Assembly: GCF_001039355.2 (NCBI RefSeq)
Contig: NW_019775869.1
Location: 62,001-126,000 of the forward strand
Direction: 5' to 3'
Source: Lingula anatina
Taxonomy: Eukaryota; Brachiopoda; Lingulata; Lingulida; Lingulidae
DNA: 64,000 bases
Numbering within the stretch: position 1 is the stretch's first letter; every line of letters begins with the position of its first letter. Below are positions 63,901 through 64,000 of this stretch, piece after piece. The translations under genes were made by a program, and so were the position numbers. The notes beneath the pieces were generated by a model. The model searched no databases and was not told where the DNA came from. It saw nothing but the letters and a program-made list of their open reading frames with translations.

Positions 63901-64000
63901 ATCATCTGATCAGCCATAAAACTGGGGCTGATAAAAGAACTCCACCTTCTTCAAATTTCTGGTTGTAAAATTGACCTACTAATTTGTCCCAGTTCCCCAA
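60937..64000 (-). other. SPATA20 upstream intron (part), no exon recognised
   Basis: The segment follows the 3' splice site of the penultimate exon and should be intron. I searched by eye for the preceding SPATA20 exon (a GGGYF-like motif before DGAEPS) and did not find it. A divergent exon could have been missed. Confidence 0.6.

Noticed and set aside
63904-64000. Open minus-strand segment at the right edge as an upstream SPATA20 exon
   Set aside because: Its translation does not resemble the expected SPATA20 segment and no good donor site was seen.
1-64000. tRNA, rRNA, CRISPR array or viral genes
   Set aside because: No cloverleaf with A and B boxes, no rRNA core sequences, no regularly spaced repeats with unique spacers and no viral protein motifs were seen.

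Overview
The window is AT-rich animal genomic DNA with large introns. It holds parts of two protein-coding genes, both read from the minus strand (right to left). No bacterial, phage or viral genes were seen. The likely source is a lophotrochozoan invertebrate, most probably a mollusc. This rests mainly on a pair of alternative turret exons of the 3-cysteine and 5-cysteine kinds described for snail T-type channels. The species cannot be named from the sequence.

Positions 151-45709 hold the 5' two thirds of a T-type (Cav3) voltage-gated calcium channel alpha-1 gene. I reconstructed sixteen coding exon positions, one of which has two alternative exons. Their phases join into one open frame of about 1,209 codons. 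It covers the N-terminus, domain I, the I-II linker, domain II and part of the II-III linker. Domains III and IV and the C-terminus lie beyond position 1. Intron 1 (13.4 kb) is a U12-type AT-AC intron; all the others are GT-AG. Two exons after IIS4-S5 (4778-4895 and 3948-4101) are alternative versions of the domain II S5-P turret. The frame forces exactly one of them to be used.

A putative promoter and 5' UTR lie at about 45710-46430, followed by about 1.6 kb of intergenic DNA. Positions 48226-60936 hold the last two coding exons of SPATA20 (DUF255/YyaL family), separated by a 12.3 kb intron. Its earlier exons should lie to the right of the window. From memory, SPATA20 and CACNA1G are also adjacent and in the same order and orientation on human 17q21.33, so this looks like an old bilaterian gene pair.

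The noncoding sequence holds microsatellites, foldback and MITE-like elements concentrated in Cav3 intron 1, a 146-bp tandem repeat interrupted by a MITE, a possible LTR fragment and hAT-like ends. There is a 25-N assembly gap at 50798-50822, and a probable false duplication around a single N at 52484. I found no entirely new genetic system. The most informative signals are the exclusive exon pair, the AT-AC intron and the conserved gene pair.
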